From positions 1 to 64,000 of the forward strand of contig NZ_LIPW01000003.1 of NCBI RefSeq assembly GCF_001418345.1: DNA of 64,000 nucleotides, written 5' to 3'. Positions 7,761 through 18,282 of the stretch are shown in pieces. Position 1 is the stretch's first letter, and each line of letters opens with the position of its first letter. Origin of the DNA: Pseudidiomarina woesei (GTDB lineage: Bacteria > Pseudomonadota > Gammaproteobacteria > Enterobacterales > Alteromonadaceae). Both the position numbers and the translations under genes were made by a program. The notes below the pieces were generated by a model. That model was not told the origin of the DNA. It made no database searches and worked only from the letters and a program-made list of their open reading frames with translations.

Positions 7761-8975
7761 CTAATGAGTATATTCGCACATTTGGCACGGCATTGTATGA
7801 GGACTCCAGTAGGGATCATTCTCACTCCCAACCAAAGATGGTGCGTTCCATATAGACCGAATTATTTTGAAAGGATTTGCTGTATTGAGACCGATAATGT
7901 TAGGGACTGCATCACCAGGGTGATTTAAAAAGCCTCGAATGCTCACGTTAGAAGATGCCATAATTCTTTTGGTCATCCAAGTATTGCTGGCTGATGCATG
8001 AAACGCAACTGTAGTATTAGATAAATCTTTTCCTAAATACCTGACAGCTTCTGCAAAAATGGCACCGCCTTGACTATGGGCAACCCACTTTACTCTTATC
8101 CCAGCCTTTTGAGTATCATCCAGTACTCTAGCAAGCCCTTTTGCAACATCAGTAGTCCAACCCATTTTATCTCGGAAGGTTTCCCATGAATCCCAAAACA
8201 CACCTTCTGTTGGGTTATGGTACAGTGTGTATTCTGTAATTTCGTCATCTTCGTATGCATGCTCTAAATGATCACCCATCAGCCCTGCCGCCCTATCAGC
8301 TTCATTCAGAATTCCATTTACAGCCGCATGCGCCGTCGTCACAGAATCGACTTCCCCTGCAATCTGCCACTTACCTTTAACTTTAACTACTTTATAAAGT
8401 GTTCCGCCAGATGAGGATTTTGAGCTACTACCTCCTCGCCTTTTCTTGATATATCCATCATCTTCAAGCTTACTCATTAACTTTTCAGCTTCTTGACCCT
8501 TAATGGCTTTAGGATGATTTAAGTTAACGTATCCATTCGATACTTCGAAGCCAAGTTTGGTTAACACTTGCTCTAACTCTTCCAACGTGCCTGTTTCGCG
8601 ATCCCATATGGTTTCCCATTTATACCCACTCGGATCCGTCCCTGCCAATGGGTTGTTCATGATGTAGCTGTAGGGGTTCATGGACTGGCTGTTACCAGGG
8701 CTTTGAACGAATGGATCAACGGAGAGGAATCGGCCAAGATTGTAGTCGTACACCCGCCCGTTCATATGAATCAACTGCGCTTCATCAATGTGCTCGTGGT
8801 CGGTGAAGCCGCGTTGGGTGAACGGTGTGCCGCTGGCGATGGTCAATAGCGTGGCCGTGGAGCTAGCCTGCATGGTGCCATAGCGTGGCTTGCCAAATGG
8901 GTCGTAGCTACGATGCTCCATAATGAGATTGTGGTGGTTGGTTAGCGTTACCACCGAGCCTAAGCGGTCACGCAA
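7761..8975 (-). CDS. 5'-truncated RHS protein with alpha/beta-hydrolase-like toxin tip
   Basis: Only the end of an RHS polymorphic toxin remains. Residues about 1-118 (from a TTG at 8975) hold the last RHS core repeats and the hallmark GRFLSVDPFVQSP...NPYSYIMNNPLAGTDPSGY. After DPSGY the variable tip (about 119-404) carries a serine hydrolase nucleophile motif WVAHSQGG (S301), with HPGDAVPN (D354) and YWSPH (H393) as candidate acid and histidine, suggesting a lipase-type toxin. The frame is open up to base 9035 and is then stopped by TAA, with no ATG and no Shine-Dalgarno. The delivery part (thousands of bases in a full RHS gene) is missing, so this is an orphan tip or a decaying gene. The adjacent lipoprotein is its probable immunity partner. 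Confidence 0.75.
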   Translation of the reverse strand: MRDRLGSVVTLTNHHNLIMEHRSYDPFGKPRYGTMQASSTATLLTIASGTPFTQRGFTDHEHIDEAQLIHMNGRVYDYNLGRFLSVDPFVQSPGNSQSMNPYSYIMNNPLAGTDPSGYKWETIWDRETGTLEELEQVLTKLGFEVSNGYVNLNHPKAIKGQEAEKLMSKLEDDGYIKKRRGGSSSKSSSGGTLYKVVKVKGKWQIAGEVDSVTTAHAAVNGILNEADRAAGLMGDHLEHAYEDDEITEYTLYHNPTEGVFWDSWETFRDKMGWTTDVAKGLARVLDDTQKAGIRVKWVAHSQGGAIFAEAVRYLGKDLSNTTVAFHASASNTWMTKRIMASSNVSIRGFLNHPGDAVPNIIGLNTANPFKIIRSIWNAPSLVGSENDPYWSPHTMPCQMCEYTH

Positions 8976-9043
8976 GGTGTAGGTGATGTCGTAGCGCGGT
9001 ACTTCCTTGTTGAGTTTGCATGAACGTCCGTGCTTTTATTGGT

Positions 9044-9066
9044 TTGTTATAAACTGTTTATAACAA
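9044..9066. repeat. 10-bp perfect inverted repeat at the RHS truncation point
   Basis: TTGTTATAAA and TTTATAACAA flank a 3-base centre (CTG). It lies just upstream of where the RHS reading frame is interrupted (TAA at 9036-9038) and about 50 bases from the groEL terminator. It could be an operator, a cruciform, or a recombination scar; the sequence does not decide. It differs from the Zur box at 3595, whose half-sites are one base apart. Confidence 0.5.
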
Positions 9067-9115
9067 TTTAATAAATAAATGCAATAAAATTTTAACCTTT
9101 GCTGTGTTCACAAAT

Positions 9116-9142
9116 AAAAAGGGAGATGCCGAAACACCTCCC
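9116..9142 (-). terminator. Terminator of the groES-groEL operon
   Basis: On the minus strand GGGAGGTG pairs with CATCTCCC (one G-U pair) around a TTTCGG loop, followed by a run of five T. It lies about 90 bases after the groEL stop. Confidence 0.8.
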
Positions 9143-9232
9143 CTTTCCTGACTGTCTACATTGATGTCTATAATTGCGTCTACACCAATATCAACTAATT
9201 GTTTTTGAATGGATTATATGATGCAACCGAAA

Positions 9233-10879
<1,647 letters not shown>

Positions 10880-11173
10880 TTAACCTTCGATGATCGCAAG
10901 AATGTCAGACTCACTCATGATCAGGTATTCTTCACCGTCGATCTTCTGAGTTTTTACACCGTAGCTTTCGTTAAATAGCACAGCGTCGCCTACTTTTACG
11001 TCTAACGCTTTCACGTCACCATTGTCCAAAATGCGACCATTGCCTACGGCAACAACCTCACCGCGGGTTGATTTTTCTGCTGCTGAACCGGTCAGCACAA
11101 TTCCACCTGCAGATTTGGTTTCTGCTTCCGAGCGCTTAATGATCACACGATCATGTAAAGGACGAAGTTTCAT
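10880..11173 (-). CDS. groS: Co-chaperonin GroES (10 kDa)
   Basis: GroES is the heptameric lid of the GroEL chamber. At 97 aa it is identical in length to E. coli GroES, starting [14 protein letters not shown] and containing the mobile-loop region [14 protein letters not shown] that contacts GroEL. It is the first gene of the operon. A TAGGAG Shine-Dalgarno precedes the ATG. Confidence 0.98.
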   Translation of the reverse strand: MKLRPLHDRVIIKRSEAETKSAGGIVLTGSAAEKSTRGEVVAVGNGRILDNGDVKALDVKVGDAVLFNESYGVKTQKIDGEEYLIMSESDILAIIEG

Positions 11174-11263
11174 CGTTGATAACTCCTAAACCTAAGGTTG
11201 TGGTTAATAACACTGCCCCAGTGATGAGCCGGAGCTGTTAAAAAATTGTCTGTGCCCCTGTTT

Positions 11264-11289
11264 ATGGGGGAGAAAAATTTGATATCAAG
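11264..11289 (-). promoter_or_regulatory. Sigma-32 heat-shock promoter of groESL
   Basis: On the minus strand CTTGATA (11283-11289) and CCCCAT (11264-11269) are spaced by 13 bases, close to the sigma-32 consensus CTTGAAA-N(11-16)-CCCCAT. The start of transcription would be about 85 bases before the groES ATG. No CIRCE (HrcA) element is seen, as expected for a gammaproteobacterium. Confidence 0.8.
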
Positions 11290-11349
11290 GTTTTCTGATA
11301 ATTTTTTTTTGTTTTCGTATACTGAGCAAAATGTTACCAAGGTGAGCTT

Positions 11350-11673
11350 ATGCAAACTGAATTTCGCTTAGTGCTTTGTAGCTGTCCTGACAAACATGTC
11401 GCCAAAGCCATTGCCGACAAAGTGTTGCGCGCGCGACTTGCTGCTTGTGTGAATATCTCAGCGGCAAGTACATCAATGTACTGGTGGGATGATCACATTC
11501 ATGCCGAAGAAGAAGTCACAATGCAGATCAAAACCACCAACGCTTCATTGAACGCGTTATTTGATCTGATTCAAACTGCGCACCCGTATGATGTGCCAGA
11601 ATTAATTGCTTTACCCATAACCGAAGGTTCGCAAAGTTATCTTGCGTGGCTAACACAGGTAACCCAACAATGA
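11350..11673 (+). CDS. cutA: Divalent-cation tolerance protein CutA1
   Basis: CutA1 is a small trimeric PII-like protein linked genetically to copper tolerance in E. coli. At 107 aa it is full length and includes the family signatures AARLAACVN-like (RARLAACVNI) and HPYDVPE(L). It diverges from groES and is followed by dsbD, whose ATG overlaps the cutA stop (ATGA), so translation of the two is probably coupled. In E. coli cutA is also directly before dsbD. Confidence 0.93.
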   Translation: MQTEFRLVLCSCPDKHVAKAIADKVLRARLAACVNISAASTSMYWWDDHIHAEEEVTMQIKTTNASLNALFDLIQTAHPYDVPELIALPITEGSQSYLAWLTQVTQQ

Positions 11674-13448
11674 TGCATCAGCTGTACCGTATTGCTCTTG
11701 GTTCTCTCGTTCTTATTTGTGCCATGCTATGGGCAGTTGCGCCTTCTACGCAGGCTGCACAAAGTCAATTTGAGCTGCAACAAAACGACTTGTTTGCCTC
11801 ACAAAATCAGTTTTTACCGGTTGATGAGGCGTTTCGTTTTGACTTTCAGCAACAAGGTAGCCAGTTGACCTTAACGTGGGATATTGCTGACGATTACTAT
11901 ATGTACCAACATCGGTTTGTGCTGAAATCGCCAGTACAGTTGGCTGCTGAACCACATCTGCCGCCAGGTGAAGCGCACTTCGATGAATTTTTTGGCGAAA
12001 CCACGGTATATCGGAATTCCGTAGAAATCACCTACCAGTTACATTCAGCCACCCCAGATCAAGAATTCATTATTTCTTACCAAGGTTGCGCCGATGCTGG
12101 CTTATGTTACCCGCCGACTGAAAAAACTGTTTATCTAAACGGCGTTCAGGGCGAAGGTGAAGCTGCTGTGAATTTTGAACAAATTGCCGAAAACAGCCAA
12201 CAAAATACCTCAAGCTTTTTTGACACCATTACCGACCAGCCTTTGTGGCTTGTTCTACTTATGTTTGTGCTGCTCGGCATCGGGCTCGCATTTACACCCT
12301 GTGTATTACCCATGTACCCAATTATTTCAGCCATTATTATGGGGCAATCGAACAACGCCGCGAAACCGCTTAGTACGCGCCGTGCGTTTACCCTCAGCTT
12401 GGCCTATGTGCAAGGTATGGCAATAACCTATTCTTTGTTAGGTATAGTGGTTGCATTAGCCGGACTGCGATATCAGGCCATGCTGCAACACCCTGCAATA
12501 TTGATCACGCTGGCGGTAATTTTTGTGGTGTTATCACTGAGCATGTTCGGTGCGTATACCTTGCAATTGCCGCAACGCTGGCAGAATTACTTCAACCAAT
12601 TAAGTCAATCGCAACGCGGTGGTGCGCATTCCAGTGTGTTTATTATGGGCGCGGTGTCCGGGTTAATTGCTTCACCTTGCACTACGGCACCGTTATCAGG
12701 CGTATTGCTGTTTATTGCACAATCAGGCGATATCACTATTGGCGGTGCGGTGCTGTATGCGCTGAGTGTTGGCATGGGCCTGCCGTTATTGCTGTTTGGC
12801 GTTACCGGCGGCAAGTTGCTACCCAAAGCCGGCGCTTGGATGAACACCATCAAACGGTTGTTTGGTGTTGTGCTACTGGGCGTTTCCTTAGTGCTGATTG
12901 AACGGCTAATTCCATACACGATTGCTGACTGGTTGTGGGTCGTCTTTATTATTGCCAGTGTTGCGTACATGGCACTAAATGACATACGCGAGTTGACCAC
13001 CAAAGTTGCTGCGCGATTTACTACGGTATGGATAGCCATTGGTGCGGTTTTACTGTTCGCTTGGTGGCCACAGCCACACCATAGTCTGCCATTTGAGCAG
13101 GTTTCGAGTGTTGCAGAAATTGAGCAGGCGCTGCAACGTGCCGAGCGTAATAACCAACTGGTCATGCTTGATCTCTATGCAGATTGGTGTGTGGCGTGCA
13201 AAGATTTTGAGCGCAAAACATTTGCCGATGAGCAAGTGCGGGCAGTTACCGACGACATGGTATTGTTGCAAGCTGATGTGACCATGAACTCGGCTGAAAA
13301 TAACGCCATTTTGCAGCGTTTTCAGGTTTTGGGGCTACCCACTATTTTATTTTTCAGCGCTGAACAAGAACTTAATCGCTCGCGAGTAACCGGTTTTATG
13401 CCGCCAGAAACCTTTGCTGAACACATTCATGCGTTAAAAACACGTTAA
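11670..13448 (+). CDS. dsbD: Thiol:disulfide interchange protein DsbD
   Basis: DsbD carries electrons from cytosolic thioredoxin across the inner membrane to keep DsbC, DsbG and CcmG reduced. The 592-aa protein has a signal peptide (to about 29), an N-terminal domain with C140/C146, an eight-helix membrane domain with C211 (FTPCVLPMYP) and C337 (IASPCTTAP), and a thioredoxin domain with C507/C510 (DWCVAC). All six redox cysteines are present. The ATG at 11670 overlaps the cutA stop by 4 bases; a second ATG at 11673 is also possible. DsbD would also support maturation of c-type cytochromes such as the NirS in this window. Confidence 0.95.
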   Translation: MMHQLYRIALGSLVLICAMLWAVAPSTQAAQSQFELQQNDLFASQNQFLPVDEAFRFDFQQQGSQLTLTWDIADDYYMYQHRFVLKSPVQLAAEPHLPPGEAHFDEFFGETTVYRNSVEITYQLHSATPDQEFIISYQGCADAGLCYPPTEKTVYLNGVQGEGEAAVNFEQIAENSQQNTSSFFDTITDQPLWLVLLMFVLLGIGLAFTPCVLPMYPIISAIIMGQSNNAAKPLSTRRAFTLSLAYVQGMAITYSLLGIVVALAGLRYQAMLQHPAILITLAVIFVVLSLSMFGAYTLQLPQRWQNYFNQLSQSQRGGAHSSVFIMGAVSGLIASPCTTAPLSGVLLFIAQSGDITIGGAVLYALSVGMGLPLLLFGVTGGKLLPKAGAWMNTIKRLFGVVLLGVSLVLIERLIPYTIADWLWVVFIIASVAYMALNDIRELTTKVAARFTTVWIAIGAVLLFAWWPQPHHSLPFEQVSSVAEIEQALQRAERNNQLVMLDLYADWCVACKDFERKTFADEQVRAVTDDMVLLQADVTMNSAENNAILQRFQVLGLPTILFFSAEQELNRSRVTGFMPPETFAEHIHALKTR

Positions 13449-13508
13449 AACTTGCTGCGATCGGCGGTGATAAGACCAGTATTTTGCTGCTTATCTGCAT
13501 TTTTTCTC

Positions 13509-13555
13509 TATAATGCTGAAATAACGGTTGAACTAGAGGCCTATACTGGCCTCTA
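13509..13555 (+). promoter_or_regulatory. aroQ-accBC promoter region with leader hairpin
   Basis: A perfect -10 box TATAAT lies at 13509-13514; the best -35 (TTGCTG, 13484-13489) is spaced 19 bases, which is long. About 20 bases into the leader there is a perfect 8-base-pair inverted repeat TAGAGGCC / GGCCTCTA (13534-13541 and 13548-13555) with a 6-base loop and no T run. It lies 38 bases before the aroQ ATG and could be a regulatory stem-loop or a protein site. The -10 is clear; the regulatory role is a guess. Confidence 0.45.
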
Positions 13556-13593
13556 ATATCAATACAATAACGTTCGCAGCAGATAGCAGCATT

Positions 13594-14058
13594 ATGACGA
13601 CAAATAACCAGAAAAAACATAGAGTTCTCTTGCTCAACGGGCCTAACCTTAATTTGCTAGGCACCCGTGAACCCGATGTTTATGGTCATGCCACGCTTGA
13701 CCAAATTGAACATCAACTGCGTGAACAAGCCGAAGCCATAGGCATTACTTTGGATTGTCGTCAATCAAATGCCGAGCACCAACTTATTGATTGGGTGCAC
13801 GAGGCACGTACAACTCACGTTGACTTCATTCTCATTAATCCGGGCGCATACACCCATACAAGTATTGCGTTACGCGACGCTTTGGCCGGTGTAGCTATTC
13901 CGTTTATTGAAATTCATCTTTCCAATATTCACGCTCGCGAAGCATTTCGCCAGCATTCCTATTTAGCAGATATCGCAACTGGTGTTATTTGTGGTTTTGG
14001 CGCGCAGGGCTACGACTTTGCGTTGCAAGCAGCCAAACAGCAACTTTCACAGTCATAA
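13594..14058 (+). CDS. aroQ: Type II 3-dehydroquinate dehydratase
   Basis: AroQ makes 3-dehydroshikimate from 3-dehydroquinate in the shikimate pathway. The 154-aa length fits the dodecameric type II enzyme. Visible motifs are [16 protein letters not shown] near the N-terminus with the catalytic tyrosine shortly after (VYG), NPGAYTHTS and the catalytic histidine in [12 protein letters not shown]. It heads an aroQ-accB-accC unit, a gene order common in gammaproteobacteria. Confidence 0.97.
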   Translation: MTTNNQKKHRVLLLNGPNLNLLGTREPDVYGHATLDQIEHQLREQAEAIGITLDCRQSNAEHQLIDWVHEARTTHVDFILINPGAYTHTSIALRDALAGVAIPFIEIHLSNIHAREAFRQHSYLADIATGVICGFGAQGYDFALQAAKQQLSQS

Positions 14059-14090
14059 CTTTCTAGACATTTATTGGGGTTAAAGCAGGC

Positions 14091-14552
14091 ATGGATATTC
14101 GTAAAATTAAAAAGCTTATTGAACTCGTCGAAGAGTCAGGCATTGCCGAATTAGAAATTACCGAAGGTGAAGAGTCAGTACGTATTCACCGCGGCGGCAG
14201 CCAAAGCGCACCAATGCATTATCAATTACCACCTCAGCAGTATGCCCACGCACCAGCGCCGGCACCAGCAGCGCCAGCCGCTGCACCAGCTGAAGCGCCA
14301 GCCGCACCAGAGCTATCTGGTCACGTGGTTAAATCACCTATGGTGGGTACCTTCTATGCAGCTCCAGCTCCGGGCGCCGCTGATTTCGTAACCGTTGGCC
14401 AACAAGTTAAAGCTGGTGAAACCCTGTGTATTGTTGAAGCCATGAAGATGATGAACCAAATTGAAGCCGACAAAGGCGGCGTGGTGAAGCAAATTCTTGT
14501 TGAGAACGGCGAACCGGTAGAGTTCGACCAACCTCTGTTTGTCATCGAATAA
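14091..14552 (+). CDS. accB: Acetyl-CoA carboxylase biotin carboxyl carrier protein
   Basis: AccB carries biotin between the carboxylase and transferase halves of acetyl-CoA carboxylase, the first step in fatty acid synthesis. The 153-aa protein has an N-terminal helix, an Ala/Pro-rich mobile linker (about 50-73) and a biotinyl domain with the biotinylated K119 in EAMKMMN. It lies 32 bases after aroQ and 23 bases before accC. Confidence 0.97.
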   Translation: MDIRKIKKLIELVEESGIAELEITEGEESVRIHRGGSQSAPMHYQLPPQQYAHAPAPAPAAPAAAPAEAPAAPELSGHVVKSPMVGTFYAAPAPGAADFVTVGQQVKAGETLCIVEAMKMMNQIEADKGGVVKQILVENGEPVEFDQPLFVIE

Positions 14553-14575
14553 ACGTATCGATACAGGACATAGTC

Positions 14576-15925
14576 ATGTTAGATAAGGTAGTGATAGCAA
14601 ACCGAGGCGAGATTGCGTTGCGTGTTCTGCGCGCATGTAAAGAACTCGGTATTAAAACTGTGGCGGTGCATTCAACCGTCGATCGTAATTTGAAGCATGT
14701 GTTGTTAGCCGACGAGTCTATTTGTATTGGTAATGCACCAGCAACCGACAGCTACTTAAATATTCCGCGCATTATTAGTGCCGCTGAGATTACCGACGCG
14801 GCGGCTATTCACCCAGGTTATGGGTTCTTGGCTGAAAACGCTGATTTTGCCGAGCAGGTAGAAAACTCAGGCTTTATTTTTGTTGGCCCTACGGCAGATG
14901 TTATTCGCTTAATGGGCGATAAAGTATCGGCAATTGAAGCCATGAAAAAAGCCGGTGTTCCGTGTGTGCCAGGTTCTGGCGGCCCACTAGGTGACGACGA
15001 CGCAACCAACAAAAAAATCGCCAAGCGTATTGGTTACCCAGTGATTGTAAAAGCTGCAGGTGGTGGCGGTGGCCGCGGCATGCGCGTAGTACGCAAAGAA
15101 GAAGAGCTAGTACGCGCTATCAGCACCACTAAGGCTGAAGCCGGTGCTGCATTTGGTAATGACATGGTGTACATGGAGAAATTCCTAGAAAACCCGCGTC
15201 ACATTGAAATTCAGGTTTTAGCCGATGGCCAAGGTAACGCGGTTTACTTAGGCGAGCGTGATTGCTCCATGCAACGTCGCCATCAAAAAGTGGTAGAAGA
15301 AGCACCAGCACCTGGTATTACGCCTGAAATGCGTAAGTTTATTGGTGAGCGCTGTGCGAAAGCATGTATAGAAATTGATTATCGCGGCGCGGGTACTTTT
15401 GAGTTCTTATATGAAAACGGTGAGTTTTATTTCATAGAAATGAACACCCGTATTCAGGTGGAACACCCAGTGACCGAAATGGTAACCGGTATCGATCTCA
15501 TTAAAGAGCAATTGCGCATTGCTGCGGGTCGTCAGTTATCTATTTCACAAGAAGATATTGTAATTCGCGGGCATGCGGTTGAGTGCCGTATTAACGCGGA
15601 AGATCCGAACACATTCGTCCCATCGCCAGGCTTAATTAGTCGCTTTCATCCACCTGGTGGTCTAGGCGTCCGTTGGGACTCTCATGTGTATGCGGACTAT
15701 AAGGTACCGCCTAACTATGATTCGATGATCGGCAAGCTCATTACTTACGGTGAAAATCGCGATGTGGCTATTGCTCGTATGCGCAATGCCCTGAGTGAGC
15801 TTATTATTGAAGGCATCAAAACCAACGTGCCGCTGCAAAAAGACATCATGGCTGATGAAAACTTCCAGCACGGTGGTACCAACATTCATTATCTTGAGAA
15901 GAAACTTGGCATGGGTGGTCACTAA
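14576..15925 (+). CDS. accC: Acetyl-CoA carboxylase biotin carboxylase subunit
   Basis: AccC carboxylates the biotin on AccB using ATP and bicarbonate. At 449 aa it matches E. coli exactly. It is an ATP-grasp enzyme beginning [20 protein letters not shown], with the glycine-rich loop [12 protein letters not shown] (about 159-170) and [14 protein letters not shown] around the catalytic Glu and Arg. It forms an operon with accB, which keeps the subunits balanced. Confidence 0.98.
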   Translation: MLDKVVIANRGEIALRVLRACKELGIKTVAVHSTVDRNLKHVLLADESICIGNAPATDSYLNIPRIISAAEITDAAAIHPGYGFLAENADFAEQVENSGFIFVGPTADVIRLMGDKVSAIEAMKKAGVPCVPGSGGPLGDDDATNKKIAKRIGYPVIVKAAGGGGGRGMRVVRKEEELVRAISTTKAEAGAAFGNDMVYMEKFLENPRHIEIQVLADGQGNAVYLGERDCSMQRRHQKVVEEAPAPGITPEMRKFIGERCAKACIEIDYRGAGTFEFLYENGEFYFIEMNTRIQVEHPVTEMVTGIDLIKEQLRIAAGRQLSISQEDIVIRGHAVECRINAEDPNTFVPSPGLISRFHPPGGLGVRWDSHVYADYKVPPNYDSMIGKLITYGENRDVAIARMRNALSELIIEGIKTNVPLQKDIMADENFQHGGTNIHYLEKKLGMGGH

Positions 15926-15930
15926 CCCCT

Positions 15931-16812
15931 ATGCCTTGGATTCAACTGACTATTTCTGCGCCTGAAAAGCATGCCCCACTTATTGGGGACATGCTTGAAG
16001 GCAATGGTGCCATGGCCGTCACTTACCGTGATGCCCAAGATAACCCTATATTTGAACCGCCTATTGGCGAGTTGGTGTATTGGCAAGAAACTTTAGTTAC
16101 CGGTTTATTTCCAGCTGAAACCAATATGCAGCCAATTATTGCTAACTTGCAAAAATCGAGTTACTTCAAAAACGGCCTGCAGTACAAAACCGACCAACTT
16201 GAAGATAAAGACTGGGAACGTGAATGGATGGATAACTTTCATCCAATTCAGTTCGGTAAACGCTTGTGGGTTTGCCCCAGTTGGCGTGATATTCCAGACC
16301 CAAGTGCGGTCAATATTATGCTAGATCCTGGCATGGCCTTTGGTACCGGCACTCACCCAACAACGGCCTTGTGTTTAGGTTGGCTTGACGGGCAAGACTT
16401 GTCCGCCAAGACGGTCGTCGACTTTGGTTGTGGCTCAGGCATTCTTGCTATCGGCGCTCTACTGCTGGGCGCTAAGCGCGCAGTGGGTATTGATATTGAT
16501 CAGCAAGCCTTGATTGCTAGTAAAGAAAACGCCGAACGCAACGGTGTTGCCGAGCAACTTGAAGTTTATTTACCAGCCAATCAACCGGTACTCAAAGCCG
16601 ATGTGGTGGTGGCAAATATTCTTGCTGGCCCACTGCAAGAATTAGCGAGCGTGATTAGTGATTATGTCGCTGATGATGGTGAATTAGTCATGTCAGGCAT
16701 TCTTGAACGCCAAATTGCAGACGTACAAGCAGCCTATGCTGAACACTTTGATTTTAGCCCTGCACAAATCAAAGAAGGCTGGGTGATGCTGCACGCGAAG
16801 CGTAAACGGTAA
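15931..16812 (+). CDS. prmA: Ribosomal protein L11 methyltransferase PrmA
   Basis: PrmA trimethylates L11 on its N-terminus and lysines. The 293-aa protein equals the E. coli length. It has an N-terminal L11-recognition domain and a Rossmann methyltransferase domain with the SAM motif VVDFGCGSGILAIGALLLGA (about 163-182). It begins 5 bases after the accC stop, so it is very likely read with accBC. Confidence 0.96.
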   Translation: MPWIQLTISAPEKHAPLIGDMLEGNGAMAVTYRDAQDNPIFEPPIGELVYWQETLVTGLFPAETNMQPIIANLQKSSYFKNGLQYKTDQLEDKDWEREWMDNFHPIQFGKRLWVCPSWRDIPDPSAVNIMLDPGMAFGTGTHPTTALCLGWLDGQDLSAKTVVDFGCGSGILAIGALLLGAKRAVGIDIDQQALIASKENAERNGVAEQLEVYLPANQPVLKADVVVANILAGPLQELASVISDYVADDGELVMSGILERQIADVQAAYAEHFDFSPAQIKEGWVMLHAKRKR

Positions 16813-16936
16813 TATTCGCGCGATTTGTCAAGAGCAAAAAGTGCAAAAAAGGCGGCTTTTGTACAAATTACAGCCTTTTCTTTAGCCGCCAAATTCCCTA
16901 AAATTTCCCACCCTTGAGTTGCACAGTTTTTAACCG

Positions 16937-17902
16937 ATGCGGATCGGCACTTATCAATTAGACAATCCGGTAATACTGGCGCCTATGGCTGGAGTCACCG
17001 ACCTTCCCTTTCGACGTTTATGTCGTGAGTTGGGGGCTGGGCTTACCGTGTCCGAAATGCTTTCGAGCAATCCGCAGGTGTGGGACACCAAAAAGTCGCG
17101 GGACCGAATGGCCCACGCTGACGAACCTGGTATTCGAGCCGTGCAAATCGCTGGAGCAGAGCCTGAGTTAATGGCGGCAGCAGCTCGGCACAATGTCGAG
17201 AATGGCGCTCAGATCATTGACATCAACATGGGCTGCCCAGCTAAGAAGGTGAATAAGAAGCTTGCAGGTTCGGCTTTACTGCAATACCCCGACCTTGTTG
17301 AAGACATCATCAAGGCCGTTGTTAACGCAGTTAACGTACCTGTAACGCTAAAATTTCGCACAGGGTGGAACCCAGAAAACCGCAATGGTGTTGATATTGC
17401 TATGCTTGCCGAGCAACTTGGTATTCAGTCATTGGCGGTTCATGGCCGAACCCGCGCTTGTATGTACAAAGGTGACGCAGAATACGACACCATTCGTGCA
17501 ATTAAAGCTGCTGTGCGAATTCCTGTGGTGGCCAATGGTGATATTACGTCGCCAGAAAAAGCCAAACAGGTACTAGATTACACGGGTGCCGATGCCATCA
17601 TGATCGGCCGCGGAGCCCAAGGTAATCCATGGCTGTTTCGCGAAATTGCGCATTATTTGGCAACGGGCGAACAGCTTGCTCCACCGAGCATCGATGAAGT
17701 TCGTGAAGTGGTTTTGCGTCATGTCGCAAATCTGCATACGCATTACGGCGAATTCAGTGGAGTAAGGATTGCCAGAAAACATGTGGGTTGGTATTTGCAA
17801 CAACAGCAACCTGCATCAGTATTTCGGAGAGAGTTTGTTGGTATAGAACATGCCGACGAGCAACTTGAAGCTCTCACGAATTTTTTTGCAACAGTAAACT
17901 AG
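16937..17902 (+). CDS. dusB: tRNA-dihydrouridine synthase B
   Basis: DusB is an FMN-dependent enzyme that reduces uridine to dihydrouridine at position 17 in tRNA. The 321-aa protein (E. coli 321) shows [12 protein letters not shown] at the N-terminus, [10 protein letters not shown] with the catalytic cysteine, and HGRTR. There is no clear Shine-Dalgarno before the ATG. As in enterobacteria it is the first gene of a dusB-fis operon, 18 bases ahead of fis. In the 124-base gap upstream, GGCGGCT (16851) and AGCCGCC (16884) form a loose 7-base inverted repeat with a 26-base loop. Confidence 0.95.
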   Translation: MRIGTYQLDNPVILAPMAGVTDLPFRRLCRELGAGLTVSEMLSSNPQVWDTKKSRDRMAHADEPGIRAVQIAGAEPELMAAAARHNVENGAQIIDINMGCPAKKVNKKLAGSALLQYPDLVEDIIKAVVNAVNVPVTLKFRTGWNPENRNGVDIAMLAEQLGIQSLAVHGRTRACMYKGDAEYDTIRAIKAAVRIPVVANGDITSPEKAKQVLDYTGADAIMIGRGAQGNPWLFREIAHYLATGEQLAPPSIDEVREVVLRHVANLHTHYGEFSGVRIARKHVGWYLQQQQPASVFRREFVGIEHADEQLEALTNFFATVN

Positions 17903-17920
17903 AAGAGATAGAGCGCACCT

Positions 17921-18214
17921 ATGTTTGATCAAAACGCAAATCGTGACCCGATTTCTCCATTTACCACTTTAGGTAATAACGCCCAACCGAAGCCATTGCG
18001 CGACTCGGTGAAGCAAGCAATGAACTCGTTCTTAAAGCAACTTGACGGGCAAGACCCAGAAGAACTTTACGAATTGGTTTTGGCAGAGCTTGAAGCTCCG
18101 TTGTTGGAAGAGGTCATGACCTACACGCGTGGTAATCAAACCCGCGCCGCAACGATGCTCGGCATCAACCGCGGTACCTTACGTAAGAAGCTGAAAAAAT
18201 ACGGCATGAACTAA
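17921..18214 (+). CDS. fis: DNA-binding protein Fis
   Basis: Fis is the growth-phase nucleoid protein that bends DNA and activates rRNA promoters. The 97-aa protein (E. coli 98) has the beta-hairpin/dimer region and a C-terminal helix-turn-helix ending in [20 protein letters not shown]. It is the second gene of dusB-fis and is followed by a strong terminator. It would be expected to act at the stable-RNA promoters at both 61-88 and 34723-34750. Confidence 0.97.
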   Translation: MFDQNANRDPISPFTTLGNNAQPKPLRDSVKQAMNSFLKQLDGQDPEELYELVLAELEAPLLEEVMTYTRGNQTRAATMLGINRGTLRKKLKKYGMN

Positions 18215-18225
18215 TTGCCCCTAAA

Positions 18226-18252
18226 AAAGAGCGCCCTGTGTGCTCTTTTTTT
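18226..18252 (+). terminator. Terminator of dusB-fis
   Basis: AAAGAGCGC pairs with GTGCTCTTT (one G-U pair) around a 5-base loop, followed by a T run. It lies 11 bases after the fis stop and 30 bases before purH. Confidence 0.85.
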
Positions 18253-18282
18253 CTTTGTAGACATTAAAAAAGGTAGAGCACC

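Noticed and set aside
11280-11291. TTGATATCAA upstream of groES as an FNR site
   Set aside because: The two half-sites have no 4-base spacer, and the bases are accounted for by the sigma-32 -35 box.
18215-18282. PurR box before purH
   Set aside because: Nothing close to ACGCAAACGTTTNCGT is seen between the fis terminator and purH.
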